From Flavobacterium anhuiense (GTDB lineage Bacteria > Bacteroidota > Bacteroidia > Flavobacteriales > Flavobacteriaceae): a DNA stretch of 64,000 nucleotides. Both the position numbers and the translations under genes were made by a program. A model generated the notes under the pieces. It was not told the DNA's origin, made no database searches, and saw nothing but the letters and a program-made list of their open reading frames with translations. This document shows positions 7,553 through 15,510 of the stretch, one piece after another. The stretch covers positions 1 to 64,000 of the forward strand of contig NZ_FMVC01000011.1 of the NCBI RefSeq assembly GCF_900101855.1, in the 5' to 3' direction. Every line of letters starts with the position of its first letter. The first letter of the stretch is position 1.

Positions 7553-8686
7553 TTATTTATTCAAAAATTCTAAAACAGAATCGGTAATAAATTTAATTTG
7601 TTCGTCGTCAAGTTCAGTATGCATTGGCAAAGCAATTACTTCTTGCACTAATTGGTTTGTAACTGGAAATTGCTCCTCTTTATAACGTGGATCTAAATAC
7701 GCTTTTTGTGAATGCAACGGAATTGGATAGTAAATCGCACATGGAATTCCTTTATCCAATAAATATTGCATTAAAGCATTTCTATCTGCATTTAAAATTC
7801 TCAGCACATATTGATGGAACACGTGGTCATTTTCATTTGCATCAAAATCTGGTGTAATGATTTTTGCATTTCCCGCGAAAGCTGCATTATATTTTGTTGC
7901 CGCCAAACGACGCGCTTTATTATATTCATCTAAAAGAGGCAGTTTTGCATTTAAAACTCCAGCCTGAATACTATCTAAACGAGAATTCACTCCAACAACA
8001 TCATGGTGGTAACGCTCATACATTCCGTGATTTACGATTCCGCGAATGATGTGAGCCAATTTATCGTCATTTGTAAAAATTGCACCTCCGTCTCCATAAC
8101 ATCCTAAATTTTTAGATGGGAAGAAAGAAGTTGCCGCAACGTGACCGATTGTTCCAACTTTGCTTTTTGCTCCAGATTTAGAAACATAATCAGCTCCAAT
8201 TGCCTGAGCATTATCTTCAATTACATATAGATTATGCTCTTTAGCAATTTCCATGATTGCATCCATATTAGCTGCACGCCCAAATAAATGAACCGGAACA
8301 ATCGCTTTTGTTTTTGGCGTAATCGCTTTTTTCACTGCATCAATATCGATGTTCATATTGTTCAAATCAACATCAACTAAAACTGGAGTTAATTGCAATA
8401 AAGCGATCACCTCAACCGTTGCTGCGAAAGTAAAATCGGCCGTAATAACCTCATCACCTGGCTTTAAATCCAACCCCATCATGGCAATCTGCAACGCATC
8501 TGTACCATTTGCACATGGAATAACATGTTTTACTCCTAAATAATCCTCAAGATTTTTTTGAAACTGATGAACTAAAGGTCCGTTGATGTAAGTATTTGTA
8601 TCTAAAACTTCTTGAATTGAAGCATCTACAGTAGATTTTATTTTTTCATATTGACTTTTTAAGTCAACCATTTGAATTTTTTTCAT
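7553..8686 (-). CDS. DegT/DnrJ/EryC1/StrS sugar aminotransferase
   Basis: 377 residues, full length for PLP-dependent sugar aminotransferases. The Schiff-base lysine is Lys192 in FFPSKNLGCYGDGGA, and the PLP-binding Asp158 lies in VIEDNAQAIGA. It moves an amino group to a keto-sugar nucleotide, making amino sugars for glycans. It is the first gene of the operon with DUF4440 and galE. The exact sugar cannot be assigned; WecE/ArnB/WbpE-like roles are all possible. Confidence 0.93.
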   Translation of the reverse strand: MKKIQMVDLKSQYEKIKSTVDASIQEVLDTNTYINGPLVHQFQKNLEDYLGVKHVIPCANGTDALQIAMMGLDLKPGDEVITADFTFAATVEVIALLQLTPVLVDVDLNNMNIDIDAVKKAITPKTKAIVPVHLFGRAANMDAIMEIAKEHNLYVIEDNAQAIGADYVSKSGAKSKVGTIGHVAATSFFPSKNLGCYGDGGAIFTNDDKLAHIIRGIVNHGMYERYHHDVVGVNSRLDSIQAGVLNAKLPLLDEYNKARRLAATKYNAAFAGNAKIITPDFDANENDHVFHQYVLRILNADRNALMQYLLDKGIPCAIYYPIPLHSQKAYLDPRYKEEQFPVTNQLVQEVIALPMHTELDDEQIKFITDSVLEFLNK

Positions 8687-8747
8687 TTTGAATGTATTTA
8701 AAAAATTAAAGACCCTGTTTTTATACAGAAATCTCTAAAAGGAGGAA

Positions 8748-8777
8748 CAAAAATAGTTATTAATAGCTTCAAACCAA
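8748..8777 (-). promoter_or_regulatory. Promoter of the DegT-DUF4440-galE operon
   Basis: On the minus strand TTG (8775-8777), 19 nt, then TATTTTTG (8755-8748), 61 bp before the start codon. Confidence 0.6.
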
Positions 8778-8822
8778 TGAAAATAGTCGAAAGAAATGTA
8801 ATTTAGCTGCAAAAAAAATTAC

Positions 8823-10052
8823 ATGCTTTTTTTATACAATCTAGCCATACACCTTGCAGGTTTTTTCTTAAGAATCATAGCGTTATTTAGTCCGAAAATT
8901 AAGCTTTTTGTTGAAGGCCGAAAAAATGTATTTTCAATTTTAGAAGAAAAAATCAAAGCAGAGGACAAAACGATTTGGTTTCATTCAGCCTCTCTCGGAG
9001 AATACGAACAAGGACTTCCTGTTATAGAAAAAGTCAAAGAAAAATATCCTCAACATAAGATAATTGTAACTTTTTTTTCTCCTTCTGGATATGAAGTGCG
9101 TAAAAATAACACTGTCGCAGATGTTACCGTTTATTTACCGCTTGATTCCAAAAGTAACGCTAAAAGATTTTTAAAATTAGTTCATCCCGAACTTGCATTT
9201 TTCATTAAATATGAATTTTGGCTGAACTACTTAAAGGAACTAGAAAAAAGCAAAACGCCTACTTACTTGATTTCTGGAATTTTCAGAGACAATCAGGTGT
9301 TTTTTAAATGGTATGGCGGTTTCTACAGAAAAGCTCTAAATGCCTTTACTTATTTCTTTGTTCAAAATGAAAAATCAAAACAAAAAGTTGAAAGTCTAGG
9401 TTTTAAGAATGTAATTATTTCTGGCGATACTCGTTTTGATCGTGTAAACGCTATATTAGAAAGAGACAACCGACTGGATTATGTTGAAAATTTTAAAAAC
9501 GGCCAGCTTACGATAGTTATTGGAAGTTCATGGCCAAAAGATGAAATTTTAATTGCAGAATACATTAATCAAGCACCCGATGATGTAAAATTTATAATTG
9601 CACCACACAATATCAAACCAGATCAAATATCAGATCTTCTATCAAAAATCACAAAACCGACAGTTTTATTCTCAGAAAAAGAAAACAAAGATCTTTCAAC
9701 CTATAATGTCTTTATAATTGATACAATTGGAATCCTTACTAAGATTTATAGTTATGGAACCATAGCTTATGTCGGCGGCGGATTCGGAAATCCTGGAATA
9801 CATAATATATTAGAACCAGCTACTTTTGGCATCCCGATCGTGATTGGACCAAATTATTCCAATTTCGCAGAAGCAGTTGACTTAGTGGGCATTGGCGGCT
9901 GCATGCCAATTTCAACAAACATGGAACTTAAAGCAATTTTTGACCGATTACTAAACGACAAAAACTTTTTGGCCGAAAAAAGCGAAATCTGCAGGTCATT
10001 TATTCAAAATAACAAAGGAGCTACTGAGACAATCATGAAACGCATTTCATAA
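8823..10052 (+). CDS. waaA: 3-deoxy-D-manno-octulosonic acid transferase
   Basis: 409 residues of the KdtA/WaaA type. An N-terminal membrane anchor (about residues 3-24) is followed by two Rossmann-like GT-B domains. The catalytic base is Glu60 in FHSASLGEYEQG. The nucleotide-binding half has GSSWPKDE, GGGFGNPGIHNILEPATFGIP and the final helix. It adds Kdo to lipid A at the cytoplasmic face of the inner membrane. It is divergent from the DegT operon. The frame starts at the ATG before FLYNLAIHLAGFFLR. Confidence 0.95.
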   Translation: MLFLYNLAIHLAGFFLRIIALFSPKIKLFVEGRKNVFSILEEKIKAEDKTIWFHSASLGEYEQGLPVIEKVKEKYPQHKIIVTFFSPSGYEVRKNNTVADVTVYLPLDSKSNAKRFLKLVHPELAFFIKYEFWLNYLKELEKSKTPTYLISGIFRDNQVFFKWYGGFYRKALNAFTYFFVQNEKSKQKVESLGFKNVIISGDTRFDRVNAILERDNRLDYVENFKNGQLTIVIGSSWPKDEILIAEYINQAPDDVKFIIAPHNIKPDQISDLLSKITKPTVLFSEKENKDLSTYNVFIIDTIGILTKIYSYGTIAYVGGGFGNPGIHNILEPATFGIPIVIGPNYSNFAEAVDLVGIGGCMPISTNMELKAIFDRLLNDKNFLAEKSEICRSFIQNNKGATETIMKRIS

Positions 10053-10390
10053 TCTTTTACAGTTGAAAAAAGTGCTAAATTCTAAAAAACAACAACAAGA
10101 TCTCCTTTTTTGCTTTTAAAAGATTCTAGCAAATAGTCTTAAAAAACAAAATAAACTATTAGTTAGAGAAATAAAACAGCCTATTTTTATAAAGATTCTT
10201 CAACGAAAAATTATTTCGCTAAGAAATTAGATAATTTAAGAAAAAATTATAATTTTGGCATATTCTTTGATAAATAAGATAAACGTGAGCAAGGAAAATA
10301 TTTTAAAAAAAAAGTGAAAAAATATTTTACATATTAAAAAATTTATATCTTTGCCACGAATTAATAATTAACCTTTTATAATAAAGTAAG
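10053..10390. other. 338-bp gene-free region between waaA and the small lipoprotein
   Basis: Very AT-rich. I see no open frame, tRNA or convincing waaA terminator. Two TAnnTTTG boxes are present: TAATTTTG at 10250-10257 and TATCTTTG at 10346-10353. The second fits the lipoprotein gene. The first is orphaned and might be a second start point or the promoter of a short leader RNA. Confidence 0.6.
10346..10353 (+). promoter_or_regulatory. -7 promoter box for small lipoprotein gene
   Basis: TATCTTTG, 37 bp before the ATG, an exact TAnnTTTG match. Confidence 0.7.
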
Positions 10391-10606
10391 ATGAAAAAAG
10401 TATTTTTAAGTTTAGCTGTTGTTGCTGTATTAACTGTTGTATCTTGTAAAAAAGCTGACGCTGCTGCTGAAGCTCCTGCTGTAGACTCTACTGCTGTTGC
10501 TGTTGATTCAGCTGCTGCTGTTGTTGATTCTGCTGCTGCAACTGTTGATTCTGCTGCTGCTAAAGTTGATTCTGCTGCTGCTAAAGTAGAAGAAGTAAAA
10601 AAATAA
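10391..10606 (+). CDS. Small Ala-rich lipoprotein with five VDSAAA heptads
   Basis: 71 residues. A lipoprotein signal ends at Cys19 (VLTVVSC). Then come an Ala-rich linker and five 7-residue repeats of the form VDS[AT]A[AV]x, followed by VEEVKK. The repeat is also visible in DNA as 21-nt units. The hydrophobic/small-residue spacing suggests an amphipathic helix or coiled coil anchored to a membrane, comparable in size and style to Lpp-type spacers but not homologous as far as I can see. It has its own promoter and terminator, which suggests strong independent expression. Function is unknown. Confidence 0.85.
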   Translation: MKKVFLSLAVVAVLTVVSCKKADAAAEAPAVDSTAVAVDSAAAVVDSAAATVDSAAAKVDSAAAKVEEVKK

Positions 10607-10631
10607 TTAGAACCTAAGTTCTAACGATTTT

Positions 10632-10659
10632 AAAACCATCTTTTTAGATGGTTTTTTTT
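10632..10659 (+). terminator. Terminator after small lipoprotein gene
   Basis: AAAACCATCT and AGATGGTTTT form a 10-bp stem, followed by TTTT. Confidence 0.88.
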
Positions 10660-10688
10660 GTGATTAATATTTCTATTAATTCACAACA

Positions 10689-10727
10689 ATAAAAAAAGCG
10701 TCTGTATTTACAAACGCTTTTTTTATT
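10689..10727 (-). terminator. Terminator after yegP-like gene
   Basis: AAAAAAAGCGT pairs with ACGCTTTTTTT across a loop of about 12 nt (CTGTATTTACAA). It is symmetrical, so it can serve both strands. Confidence 0.8.
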
Positions 10728-10743
10728 ACCCATATCTTTTTTT

Positions 10744-11127
10744 TTACTCCGCAGCTTCTTCCATTTCCTCTTCAAGCTCTTCATCACCAAAAATCGATTC
10801 ACTCGAAGAAAAATCCAAAATCTCCGACTTGGAAGAATATGTTACAATTTCTTTTATCCCTTTTTGCAAAAGCAATTCCGTACTGTATTTTCGACTTGTA
10901 GCAAAGTGAACATCACCAAGCATCAATTTAAAAAAATACTTCCCTCCAGAACCTTTAAATTTTAAAAATTTCGCAAGATCAATATTCGCTTTAAACCTCT
11001 CAATATCCTCTTCACATTCAAACCTCAATTCATAGCTTAAACTTGTAAAAATCACCTTCCCTTTTCGAGAAGTAAACGTAAACTTATATTCATCATTAAA
11101 TCGCTTGCTAATTACAAAAGCACCCAT
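10744..11127 (-). CDS. DUF1508 (YegP-like) protein
   Basis: 127 residues with two DUF1508-type repeats. The first is GAFVISKRFNDEYKFTFTSRKGKVIFTS and the second starts at FKGSGGKYFFKLMLGDVHFATS. A strongly acidic tail (DEELEEEMEEAAE) ends it. YegP proteins are small, soluble and uncharacterised. It is a monocistronic unit between two terminators and the 8-bp tandem repeat upstream. Confidence 0.85.
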   Translation of the reverse strand: MGAFVISKRFNDEYKFTFTSRKGKVIFTSLSYELRFECEEDIERFKANIDLAKFLKFKGSGGKYFFKLMLGDVHFATSRKYSTELLLQKGIKEIVTYSSKSEILDFSSSESIFGDEELEEEMEEAAE

Positions 11128-11171
11128 TTATAAATTTTAGATTTTAAAGATTATTGATTTTAGATTTTTTC

Positions 11172-11244
11172 CTGAGATTCTGAGATTCTGAGATTCTGAG
11201 ATTCTGAGATTCTGAGATTCTGAGATTCTGAGATTCTGAGATTC
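11172..11244. repeat. 8-bp tandem repeat, about nine copies of GATTCTGA
   Basis: 73 bp of uninterrupted 8-mers upstream of the yegP-like start and downstream of the tRNA terminator. All copies are identical, as expected of a young or actively slipping array. Degenerate arrays with the same period and a related unit occur at 24831, 35525 and 36489. Confidence 0.95.
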
Positions 11245-11291
11245 CCTAAAATAAATTTACTGCGCAAATTTATTTTCTGCAAGTCTGCAAA

Positions 11292-11323
11292 TAAAAAAAG
11301 CCTCTTCAAAAGAAGAGGCTTTA
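11292..11323 (-). terminator. Terminator of the tRNA pair
   Basis: AGCCTCTTC and GAAGAGGCT pair across AAAA. On the minus strand this follows tRNA-Leu directly and ends in a U-run from the A-run at 11292-11298. Confidence 0.9.
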
Positions 11324-11324
11324 G

Positions 11325-11410
11325 TACTCAGAGCGGGACTTGAACCCGCACGAACATTGCTGTTCACTGGATTTTAAGTCCAGCGTGTCTACCAATTTCA
11401 CCATCCGAGC
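11325..11410 (-). tRNA. tRNA-Leu (anticodon UAA)
   Basis: 86 nt. The acceptor stem pairs GCTCGGA with TCTGAGT. The anticodon stem-loop CTGGACTTAAAATCCAG places UAA at the anticodon. A variable arm (TGAACAGCAATGTTCGT) of class II type is present, and the T-arm is CGGGTTCAAGTCCCG. CCA is not encoded. Confidence 0.96.
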
Positions 11411-11425
11411 ATTGTATGGTTTTAG

Positions 11426-11498
11426 AGCGAAAAACGGGGCTCGAACCCGCGACCTCGACCTTGGCAAGGTCGCGCTCTACCAACTGAGCTATTTTCGC
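11426..11498 (-). tRNA. tRNA-Gly (anticodon GCC)
   Basis: 73 nt. The acceptor stem GCGAAAA pairs with TTTTCGC. The anticodon arm CGACCTTGCCAAGGTCG gives GCC, and the T-arm is GCGGGTTCGAGCCCCGT. It lies 15 bp upstream of tRNA-Leu on the same strand and is probably co-transcribed with it. CCA is not encoded. Confidence 0.96.
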
Positions 11499-11552
11499 AT
11501 TTTCAAATTTTACTAAGAACCGCAACACTTGATTTGTTTCGTATTGCGAGTG

Positions 11553-11582
11553 CAAATTTAGGACATTTATTCAATTACACAA
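11553..11582 (-). promoter_or_regulatory. Promoter of the tRNA-Gly/tRNA-Leu unit
   Basis: On the minus strand TTG (11582-11580), 19 nt, TAAATTTG (11560-11553). The -7 box is 54 bp before the tRNA-Gly 5' end. Confidence 0.65.
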
Positions 11583-11660
11583 GCGTTTTTTCAAAAAAAA
11601 ATCGACTTATTTTATAACATTCTGATAACCTAAAGTTTAAAATTGAAAATATTTTGAATT

Positions 11661-14267
11661 TTATTTTTTAACCAGCATTCTTTTGATCTCATTCAGTTTC
11701 ATCAATGCTTCTACCGGCGTAATGGCATTAATATCGAGATTCAAAATCTCTTCTTTTATCTCTTCTAGCAAAGGGTCATCAAGATTAAAGAAACTCATCT
11801 GCATTTCTTCATTTGCCGATTTTATTCCATTCAAAGCATCACTAGAATGATTCTTTTCTAATTTCTTTAAAAGTTTCTGAGCCTTCGAAATAACCAGCTG
11901 AGGCATTCCAGCCATTTTTGCCACGTGAATTCCAAAACTATGCGCACTTCCTCCTTTCACCAGCTTTCTAACAAAAAGAACAGTGTCTTTTAATTCTTTT
12001 ACTGCCACATTGAAATTCTGAATTCTCGGCATCGATTCAGTCATTTCGTTCAGCTCGTGATAATGCGTTGCAAAAAGTGTTTTTGCTCTTCCTGGATGCT
12101 CGTGCAAGAATTCCGCAATTGCCCAAGCAATCGAGATTCCATCATAGGTACTTGTCCCTCTTCCAATCTCATCCAGCAACACCAAACTTCTATCTGATAG
12201 GTTATTCAAAATAGAAGCCGTTTCATTCATTTCGACCATAAAAGTAGATTCTCCCATCGAAATATTATCTGAAGCTCCTACTCTGGTGAAAATCTTATCT
12301 ACAATTCCCATTCTAACGCTATCAGCAGGAACAAAACTTCCCATCTGAGCCAAAAGCACAATTAATGCCGTTTGCCTTAAAATAGCCGACTTACCCGACA
12401 TGTTAGGTCCGGTAATCATTATGATCTGCTGCTTTTCTCTATCTAAGAAAACATCATTTGCAATATATGGCGTACCAACAGGCAATTGTTTTTCGATTAC
12501 GGGGTGTCTTCCGTTTTTGATATCCAACTCAAATGAATCATCAATTTCAGGCTGTACATATTGATTTTCGACAGCCATTTGTGTAAACGAACATAAACAA
12601 TCCAACTGCGCAACCAAATACGCGTTCATTTGAACAGGTTTGATGTAAGTAGAAATCCAAGCTACCAATTGCTCAAAAAGCTCGCTTTCTATTTTATAGA
12701 TCTTTTCTTCTGCTCCTAAAATTTTGGTTTCGTATTCTTTTAATTCTTCGGTAATATAACGCTCTGCATTTACCAAAGTCTGTTTACGAATCCATTCTTC
12801 TGGAACTTTATCTTTATGCGTATTTCTAACTTCAATATAATATCCAAAAACATTATTAAAAGAAATTTTCAATGAAGAAATTCCTGTTCTTTCCGATTCA
12901 CGTTTTTCGATTCCTTCCAAGAATTCTTTTCCAGAAGTTGAAATAGAACGCAATTCATCTAATTCCTCATTTATTCCTGCCGCTATCGCATTTCCTTTTG
13001 AAATGGCAACTGGCGCATCTTGATTTAAAGTCGTTTTGATTTTTTCGCGAAGCAAATCGCAAGCATGCAAACTATCCCCAATTACTTTTACCGCTTCCTG
13101 CGGACTTTCAAGCGCAAGAGTCTTAATTGGAATTATAGCATCTAAAGACTCTTTCAAATACACTATCTCTCTTGGCGAAACTTTTCCTGCAGCAATTTTA
13201 GAAATCAAACGTTCTAAATCTGAAATCTGCTTGATTTGATATTGGATATTATGAAGGATTTCAGGATTTGATTTTAAATACGCCACAACTTCATGTCTGC
13301 TTTTTACCTTGTTCGCATCTTTCAAAGGCAAAGCCAGCCATCGTTTTAGCAAACGTCCTCCCATTGGAGAAAGCGTTTTATCAATCACATCCAAAAGCGT
13401 CACTGCGTTCGGATTATAACTGTGGTATAATTCTAAGTTTCTTATCGTAAAACGATCCATCCAAACGTAGGCATCTTCTGCAATACGCTGAATTGCTGTA
13501 ATATGCTGCACACGATTGTGTTGCGTCTCTGACAAATAATACAAAATTGCTCCAGAAGCAATAATTCCTTCTTTTAATTCTTCAACACCAAATCCTTTTA
13601 AAGAATTGGTCTGAAAATGCTTAGTCAAGGTTTCTAAAGCATAGTCTTCTTTATAAATCCAATCTTCTAGAAAAAAGCTATGAAAATCTTCTCCGAAAGC
13701 AGTTTTAAAGTCATTCTTACAAGTCTTTGGAACTAAAACTTCACTTGGATTAAAGTTTTGCAGCAATTTATCAATGTATTCTGCATTTCCTTGAGCGGTT
13801 AAAAACTCTCCTGTAGAAACATCTAAAAATGAAATTCCGATATTTTTATTAGCAAAATAAACAGATGCTAAGAAGTTGTTTGATTTTGACTGCAAAACCT
13901 CATCATTCAGAGAAACTCCAGGAGTAACAAGCTCCGTCACACCTCTTTTTACGATTGTTTTGGTCATTTTGGGATCTTCCAGCTGATCACAGATCGCCAC
14001 ACGAAGTCCGGCTTTTACCAGTTTTGGCAAATAAGTATTTACAGAATGATGCGGAAACCCAGCCAATGCTGTTTCGGTATCAGAACCTGCTCCTCTTTTA
14101 GTTAATGTTATCCCTAAAATTTTTGAAGCTCTAATGGCGTCTTCTCCAAAGGTTTCATAAAAATCTCCTACTCTGAAAAGCAGACATGCATCAGGATATT
14201 TAGCCTTGATTTCGTTGTACTGTTTCATTAAAGGTGTTTCCTTCACCACTTTCTCTTTAGCTGCCAA
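11661..14267 (-). CDS. mutS: DNA mismatch repair protein MutS
   Basis: 868 residues, standard for MutS1. The mismatch-wedging motif is intact at Phe36-x-Glu38 (DFYETFGEDA), at the same numbering as in E. coli. The connector, lever and clamp regions follow, then the ABC-type ATPase with Walker A GPNMSGKSA near residue 620, MGESTFMVEM, and Walker B SLVLLDEIGRGTST. The C-terminal helix-turn-helix and tail are present. It recognises mismatches and recruits MutL. It is a single gene downstream of no close neighbour; the tRNA pair follows on the same strand. Confidence 0.98.
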   Translation of the reverse strand: MAAKEKVVKETPLMKQYNEIKAKYPDACLLFRVGDFYETFGEDAIRASKILGITLTKRGAGSDTETALAGFPHHSVNTYLPKLVKAGLRVAICDQLEDPKMTKTIVKRGVTELVTPGVSLNDEVLQSKSNNFLASVYFANKNIGISFLDVSTGEFLTAQGNAEYIDKLLQNFNPSEVLVPKTCKNDFKTAFGEDFHSFFLEDWIYKEDYALETLTKHFQTNSLKGFGVEELKEGIIASGAILYYLSETQHNRVQHITAIQRIAEDAYVWMDRFTIRNLELYHSYNPNAVTLLDVIDKTLSPMGGRLLKRWLALPLKDANKVKSRHEVVAYLKSNPEILHNIQYQIKQISDLERLISKIAAGKVSPREIVYLKESLDAIIPIKTLALESPQEAVKVIGDSLHACDLLREKIKTTLNQDAPVAISKGNAIAAGINEELDELRSISTSGKEFLEGIEKRESERTGISSLKISFNNVFGYYIEVRNTHKDKVPEEWIRKQTLVNAERYITEELKEYETKILGAEEKIYKIESELFEQLVAWISTYIKPVQMNAYLVAQLDCLCSFTQMAVENQYVQPEIDDSFELDIKNGRHPVIEKQLPVGTPYIANDVFLDREKQQIIMITGPNMSGKSAILRQTALIVLLAQMGSFVPADSVRMGIVDKIFTRVGASDNISMGESTFMVEMNETASILNNLSDRSLVLLDEIGRGTSTYDGISIAWAIAEFLHEHPGRAKTLFATHYHELNEMTESMPRIQNFNVAVKELKDTVLFVRKLVKGGSAHSFGIHVAKMAGMPQLVISKAQKLLKKLEKNHSSDALNGIKSANEEMQMSFFNLDDPLLEEIKEEILNLDINAITPVEALMKLNEIKRMLVKK

Positions 14268-14389
14268 ATTATTATATTTTTAAATGAAAAATTAAGACAG
14301 CGAATTTATGATTTTTTGGCGGCATATCGAAAGCTTCAAAAATTAAAATATTTTAAGATTTTTTTAGTTACTGATTTAAGAATTTTATA

Positions 14390-14397
14390 TAGCTTTG
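14390..14397 (+). promoter_or_regulatory. -7 promoter box for DUF1573 gene
   Basis: TAGCTTTG, 28 bp before the ATG. Confidence 0.65.
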
Positions 14398-14425
14398 TTT
14401 ATCATTTAAAAAAAGACCCTTAAAG

Positions 14426-14857
14426 ATGAAAAAAATAATTTTATTCGCTATGTTGGCTGTTGCTGGTATCACGGCTACAAATGCACAAACAACTAAAAAA
14501 GCTAAAGCAGCTAAAGTTGCTAAAGTTGAAGGAGCAGGAATGCTTTTCGAAACTGAAACTATTGACTACGGAACTATCGCACACAATGCTGATGGAAAAC
14601 GTGAGTTTGTTTTTGTTAACAACGGAACTAAACCATTAATCATTACAAACACTCAAGGATCTTGCGGATGTACTGTTCCAACTACTCCAAAAGAGCCAAT
14701 CGCTCCAGGAGCTAAAGGTGTTATTGGTGTAAAATATGCTACTGACAGAGTTGGTGCTTTTACAAAAACTGTAACTGTTACTTCTAACGCAGAAGGACAA
14801 CCAACAAAAATCCTTACTATTAAAGGTACTGTTTTACCAGATCCAGTAAAAAGCTAA
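14426..14857 (+). CDS. Secreted DUF1573 domain protein
   Basis: 143 residues. A signal peptide (MKKIILFAMLAVAGITATNAQ) precedes a Lys/Ala-rich linker. Then comes one Ig-like DUF1573 domain with the family marks IDYGTI, FVNNGTKPLIITNTQGSCGCT and TVTSNAEG. The GSCGCT cysteines are conserved in the family, but their role is unknown. It is predicted to sit in the periplasm or on the outer membrane. It has its own promoter and ends in the terminator at 14880. Confidence 0.9.
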   Translation: MKKIILFAMLAVAGITATNAQTTKKAKAAKVAKVEGAGMLFETETIDYGTIAHNADGKREFVFVNNGTKPLIITNTQGSCGCTVPTTPKEPIAPGAKGVIGVKYATDRVGAFTKTVTVTSNAEGQPTKILTIKGTVLPDPVKS

Positions 14858-14879
14858 TCTGAAAAACATTTAAATAATG

Positions 14880-14912
14880 AAAAAGCTTCCTTATCTTTGG
14901 AAGCTTTTTTTA
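14880..14912 (+). terminator. Terminator after DUF1573 gene, with an embedded promoter box
   Basis: AAAAAGCTTCC and GGAAGCTTTTT form an 11-bp stem followed by TT. The loop (TTATCTTT) together with the first base of the 3' arm spells TATCTTTG (14892-14899). Confidence 0.88.
14892..14899 (+). promoter_or_regulatory. -7 box inside the terminator loop, for trmH-like gene
   Basis: TATCTTTG matches TAnnTTTG exactly and lies 32 bp before the trmH-like ATG, the distance seen at other promoters here. No clear -33 box. Confidence 0.5.
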
Positions 14913-14931
14913 TGACTACAATTCAAAAACA

Positions 14932-15468
14932 ATGAGAAAACTCGAAAACAGCGAACTTGACCGTAAATCAATTGAAGATTTTAAAAAATCGGAGAAAACT
15001 CCATTAATCTTGGTTTTAGATGATATTCGAAGTCTGCACAATATTGGTTCTGTATTTAGAACAGCTGATGCGTTTTTGATTGAAAAGATAATTCTATGCG
15101 GTATTACTGCCACTCCTCCAAACAAAGAAATTCATAAAACAGCTCTTGGCGCAACTGAAACTGTTGCATGGGAACATCACGAGAATGTTTTGGAAGTAAT
15201 TGAGAATCTAAAGAAAGAAAATATACTAACAATGGCCATCGAGCAAGTTGAAAGCTCGGTATTTCTTCAGGATTTTAAAATTGAAAAAAATCAGAAATAT
15301 GCTTTAGTTTTTGGAAATGAAGTTTATGGCGTATCGCAAGAGGCCGTTGCCATCTGTGATGGGTGCATTGAAATTCCTCAGTTGGGAACAAAGCATTCTC
15401 TTAATATTTCTGTAAGTGCCGGAATTGTTGTCTGGGATTTATTTCAAAAAATAAACTGGCCTGAATAA
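14932..15468 (+). CDS. TrmH/SpoU family RNA 2'-O-methyltransferase
   Basis: 178 residues. The three SpoU motifs are in order: LDDIRSLHNIGSVFRTADAF (about 29-48), ALVFGNEVYGVS, and IPQLGTKHSLNISVSAGIVVWD. The family forms a knotted SAM-binding fold and methylates ribose in tRNA or rRNA. The short length without an N-terminal L30e-like domain fits TrmH/TrmL-like tRNA enzymes, but the target position cannot be read. It lies between two unrelated genes and is probably expressed from the box in the upstream terminator loop. Confidence 0.92.
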   Translation: MRKLENSELDRKSIEDFKKSEKTPLILVLDDIRSLHNIGSVFRTADAFLIEKIILCGITATPPNKEIHKTALGATETVAWEHHENVLEVIENLKKENILTMAIEQVESSVFLQDFKIEKNQKYALVFGNEVYGVSQEAVAICDGCIEIPQLGTKHSLNISVSAGIVVWDLFQKINWPE

Positions 15469-15510
15469 AAATTTATTTTTTTATTCTCAATTTATTGATA
15501 TTTTTAGCGA

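Noticed and set aside
11172..11244. CRISPR-like array
   Set aside because: The units are 8 bp with no spacers; a simple tandem repeat.
11364..11555. Open frame on the minus strand with AQLVER and AGSSPV strings
   Set aside because: It is a translation through the two tRNA genes (tRNA-Leu and tRNA-Gly); these peptide strings are a known artefact of tRNA T-arms and anticodon arms.
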